Source: Clitoria ternatea (lineage: Eukaryota; Streptophyta; Magnoliopsida; Fabales; Fabaceae). Taken from it: a stretch of DNA of 64,000 nt. Under the pieces are notes generated by a model that worked only from the letters and a program-made list of their open reading frames with translations, had not been told where the DNA came from and ran no database searches. Where the stretch lies: positions 87,464,001 through 87,528,000 of the forward strand of contig CM075669.1 in the NCBI GenBank assembly GCA_037962975.1, written 5' to 3'. Positions 60,094 to 64,000 of this stretch are shown here, in pieces. Numbering within the stretch: the stretch's first letter is position 1; every line of letters begins with the position of its first letter. Both the position numbers and the translations under genes were made by a program.

Positions 60094-61219
60094 TGAGGTA
60101 CCATGTACGCATAGGTGATTGAAATGGATCCATTGCATATGCATTAAAGAGTTGACATATGCATTAGCCATAGGTGCATGACATTTGAGATGGGATGACC
60201 AAGAGAGATGAAAAACCCCTTGCGAGGGGAAATTGAGTAAAGATTTAATAAATTAAGGATAACGATTTGTGAACGCCGTTGATGATAAGTGGCAATGTGA
60301 TTGTGTATGTGTTTGTGCTTGCTTATGATATGATTTTTGATTTATGAGGCATGTATGCCTACTTATGAGAATGTATTTATGAGTAATGAAAAATTAGTGA
60401 TTTATAAGCAAAGCACACATGATGATTATATGCATATACACATGATCACGATATATTTATATTCGTCATTTTAAATATATAACTCACTCTCCCATGTGGT
60501 CTCCTTTTAGCATTATGATGCAGGGTTGTCATGGGATGAGATGAGATTTTGAATTGAAGCTTTTATTGTGAATTTTAATGTATTGAATAAATCATATATG
60601 ATGATATTCATGATTTAGTGATTTTGGATTTGTATAAGATAATCCTTTGTATATATGAATGGTGAATATATGTTTAGTATGTAAGTGATGATTTGATGAG
60701 TACTTGAGGAATTGAATTTGAACGATATACATTGATGATGGCGATGTTGTATTAATGCCACTAGGTGAATAAATGCATCAATTGTGAAATATGGACAGTA
60801 GTGATAGTGGTGGCATGACCCCGGTTACGTGCATATACATATACTTTAGGCAATGCATGTGTATGTTGTAAGTGAAGGATTGGTATTGACTTAATAGATT
60901 TATGATAGGTATTTGCATGCTTTTGCCGAGCCTTTTCTCATATCTTCATATATGGGACTAGGCGTATGCCCGATATACACATTCTTTTTCCGCTGTAAAC
61001 TTTATTGTTTTGTATACCATTATAGGCAATTTAATTATCGGTCCAGTTACATTTATATAAATCTCACTCCTTGGTTTTCCATGGTTCAGGTCTTGGTGTA
61101 ATCGTCGGAGTATTTAGAAACTATTTTGAACGTGAAAAATTTACTTGCATTTTTATTATTAATTATTATCTTGATTTCATTGGTGTTCGGGTCCAAAAAA
61201 TTGGGGGTGTTACAATAAG

Positions 61220-61522
61220 TCCCCTTAGTTTTTTCTTTTTAAAGATACTGAAATTCGAATCAATTGAGTGGCTTGGCATGAGTGGATGGATCTTCCTTTG
61301 ATTCCATGTGCATCATAAACACATATCCTAAAGACCACATGAGAATATAGTGAAGAAAGGAAATGATGTCAACAAGATAATAACTCAACATGAATCTAAT
61401 CTAACCAGCATGGTCTCCTCTAAAGTCTAAAAAGCATGACTAATTCTAAACTGACCCTACCACCCTTGCCCCACTCTTGCAGAAAAGGTTATTCCATTGC
61501 CCATACCATCAAAGTACCAAGT

Positions 61523-61565
<43 letters not shown>

Positions 61566-61835
61566 TATATACATATTAAATATATTCAATATGGAAATAA
61601 GAAGTGATTTCAGTTCACCATCAAATCATTTTGAAAATTTACACAAAAATACCCTAAGGTCAAAATCCTTTTTCACAAGTTCTCATGAATTAATTTATGT
61701 AGAGGGAGAGGCAAAGGAAGAGAACTCACTTAAGGCAGTCAGGCACAACAGAGACGAGGGAACTCATGGAGATGAGAGAGAGATCCGAGAAGCTGTCAAG
61801 GGAAATATCATCATTGAGAGAGGGGGACGGTAGAG
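61220..61835. other. Sequence between solo LTRs C and G
   Basis: Should continue the host of C. I cannot join it to a known element. TTGCCCCACTCTTGCAG ending near 61481 is a good splice acceptor on the + strand but leads into the AT repeat. The 118-codon frame at 61477-61833 contains the microsatellite and no known motif, so I do not call it a gene. Confidence 0.35.
61527..61572. repeat. (AT)n microsatellite
   Basis: Over 20 AT units with two C interruptions. Confidence 0.95.
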
Positions 61836-64000
61836 TGTAACACCCTCGATTAACTAGGACTAGTTCCCATACTGGAACATCCTACTTAATTAAGGAGTCA
61901 TAAGTTATTTAGAAAAATAGGATTTTTTTTTCGTTCGGTGATCATCAACGCATAGTTCAAAATAAGTATTATAATAAAGTAGGTCAATTCTTCATGGCAG
62001 TAGTGTACTCAATAGATACGGGGCTCACAGACTCCCAATAACAACTATACTATAATAATAGCATAACATAAAAGCTAAACGTCAGGACCTACAACAGTCT
62101 CGACACGAACTGCAGGTATTAACAGCCTACGTTCACCGCTCAACGTCCACTACTGCAGGTAGTTCAGATCCTGCTCACGCTTGTCCTACCCTTCAGCTGA
62201 TGATCACAGTGAAAGGAAAATAGACACACAACACAAGAGGGGTGAGTATAAGCTCTCAACCCACATGACTCACATGCAAGGGTAGCCACAGATATTATAT
62301 AAGTATACATGTAATTAAACTGATACAGAAATCTAGACGATGTTCACCAATACACCTACAAATTTAGATACACACAAAGATAACACACACTAACAAAGTT
62401 AGTCACACATGGAATGTTATGCATGTGTTCAGTTCATTATAATCCATTCGTCTTAATGAAATGCCAATGTGCAATGGGGCCCGACTCCTGCTTATCAACC
62501 TCACATATCAATATCCATGTGCACAACAATCCAACCTTATCCTCTTACCCAATTAGAGCGACCAGAGCTCGCCTCATTCTGTTTTCATAAAAGGGTAAGG
62601 ATTCACAGTCCCATCAATAATAGATCCAATACACATCTCGTCAGAACGGGCACTACACCATCATAGAAACTCTCATCCAAAGTCAAAGTATACCAGAGTT
62701 ACCAGGTTGTCCGGCCTTGGGCATGAATCCAAGCCATTGAAGGCCTACTCCGATATACTCCCAAGACCCCCTCAAGGGACCGCGACGCCGCTATTCTTCA
62801 GTGTACCCATCACTGTATGCTCTAGGGGGTCACTCTATCATCCCCCATCAACTCCAAATGCAGCATGCAATTTACTTGTTTTATCATAAGGTTGCCCGAG
62901 TACTAGACAGAACCTTGCTCCCTCGACGTATTTGTCCTTAAAGCGTGTAAATTACTCATCATAAATTCTTTTAATGAGGAGAACATTAGGAACCAAGGCC
63001 TAGGTGCTACCTGAACAATCCTTGTTATTAGGGGCAATGAGGTTTGGTCTCTAAGTGGGTTTTGCTACAAGGAAAATTTCTAAGGCCTTAATTTTTAATT
63101 TATTATTTTTTAAATCCTCTTTCTAAAAGAATATTTTAAGGTATTTTCTTTTATTAAGTTTTATGGAAACAAAATTCCTAACTTATTTTATTTTTACTTA
63201 TAAAAATGTGATTTTATATCTAAGTATTAATTTTCAAAAAGAGGGTGAGAGCAAAGTACATTAGCATTTCTTATGATCCTTCGACCCTTACCAATATTGT
63301 CCCGCCGTATTAATTTACGATGAACGAACTAAATTGGCCTTAACTCTTTAAAATGACTAGAACCTCAAAAAATACTTTATTATAATGACTAAGACTTTTC
63401 CTAGTCTTATACAAAAAATTGAAATTTTCCTCGGGCAAATAGAAGTTATAAAATCACTAATTCTTATTGTTTATTGAAAACTTTGTTTTTGTCGTATTTT
63501 GTTTAGAAAATTCTAAATTGAGTGATTCTAAAGCCGAAAGTGCTTAATTTTTAAAATACTAGTTAAATATAATAAAATTAAGTGTCAATTCTTTCCAGCA
63601 ATAAGTCTTACATGAAAATGCACTAAAGTGCTAACATTTATCGTTTTAGCTTTCGTAAAAACGCATTTAAAGACAAATAACGCATCAGAATATCTTCCAA
63701 CCAATTTTTCTCATTTGGGTAATTTTTCAATACTCAAAATTCATGTCACATACCACAAAATACACACCCAAAACAGTTTGACAAATTTCTCTCGTGTGCT
63801 CGCGTAAACACGTTTTATTCCATTTCTAACTCATCGTTCGCGCCTATACTCGGGTACCTTTTTAATCTTTTTCAAATACAACATTTTATTCATGTCTTTA
63901 TCATTATTTTCAATATATTAGAGTCATTCCAAACAGTCACCACGTCATGCTACTTGAAGGCCAAAAATCATCCATGCACTCATAAGTAATTCTATTAATT
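61836..64000 (-). mobile_element. LTR G (family 2), cut by the window edge
   Basis: Starts TGTAACACCCTCGATTAACTAGG and is collinear with F from 26645 (TTAATTAAGGAGTCA, CTTCAGCTGATGATCAC, CCAATTAGAGCGACCAGAGC). Only the first 2.2 kb is visible. No coding frame. Whether it is a solo LTR or part of a longer element cannot be seen. Confidence 0.75.

Larger units (their letters stand above)
56093..61214 (+). mobile_element. Solo LTR C (family 1)
   Basis: Exact duplication ATAAG (56088-56092 and 61215-61219). Starts TATAACATCCTGAATTTT and ends TTGGGGGTGTTACA. TATA-like TTATTATAAAACGG at 56391, donor GAG|GTATGA (GT at 56680), island ending CTCTCGAG|GTAGAAG at 57741, acceptor GATGCAG ending at 60523. 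Holds the CTCGCTCAAGCGAG array at 58210-58745 and a GTGGTTGCGATCAC array at 59672-60093. It is 5122 bp and non-coding. Confidence 0.9.

Overview
This is a stretch of plant nuclear heterochromatin-like DNA made almost entirely of nested LTR-retrotransposons. The element types are plant-specific: an Athila-type Ty3/gypsy pol end, a Tat-type gag-pol with an archaeal-type RNase H, and Tekay/Del-style LTRs with an initiator-tRNA-Met primer site. A dicot, probably a legume, is my best guess from the Calypso/Cyclops-like integrase, but nothing in the sequence proves the species. I see no intact cellular gene, no tRNA or rRNA and no CRISPR array.

Layout from left to right. 1-7333: the 3' part of an Athila-like element on the + strand (integrase end, a pyrimidine-rich repeat block, a small separate transcription unit, a polypurine tract, a 2 kb 3' LTR). 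It sits in the left LTR of a large minus-oriented element with ~4 kb LTRs and almost no coding sequence (left LTR to 7947, internal 7948-10487, right LTR 10488-25327). That right LTR is itself broken by two solo LTRs, E (13313-19753) and A (20438-24874). 25328-26644: piece of an older Tekay-like LTR, H. 26645-45810: solo LTR F, split by a Tat element in minus orientation (30296-45584), which is in turn split by solo LTR D (31696-36708). H resumes at 45811, is split by solo LTR B (46394-51103), and ends at about 51124. 51125-56092: a non-LTR island with a broken 3' segment of the DNA topoisomerase VI subunit B gene (minus strand, four exons) and a decayed Ty3/gypsy gag. 56093-61214: solo LTR C. 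61836-64000: start of another F-type LTR, G.

Nesting reaches four levels (H > F > Tat > D). Exact 5-bp target duplications support A (GAAAC), B (GGAAG), C (ATAAG) and D (GTAGA). Near matches support E and Tat.

Two patterns stand out. First, the LTRs carry arrays of ~14-nt words with dyad symmetry (CTCGCTCAAGCGAG, ATGAATCGATTCAT, GTGGTTGCGATCAC). Different copies of the same LTR hold different words at the same place, and unrelated families hold the same word. Second, the five related LTRs A, B, C, D and H keep short conserved islands that coincide with splice signals, which suggests a spliced leader lying wholly inside the LTR. These, together with an antisense spliced gene in the Tat element and a promoter-intron-ORF unit in the Athila element, are the observations most worth testing.
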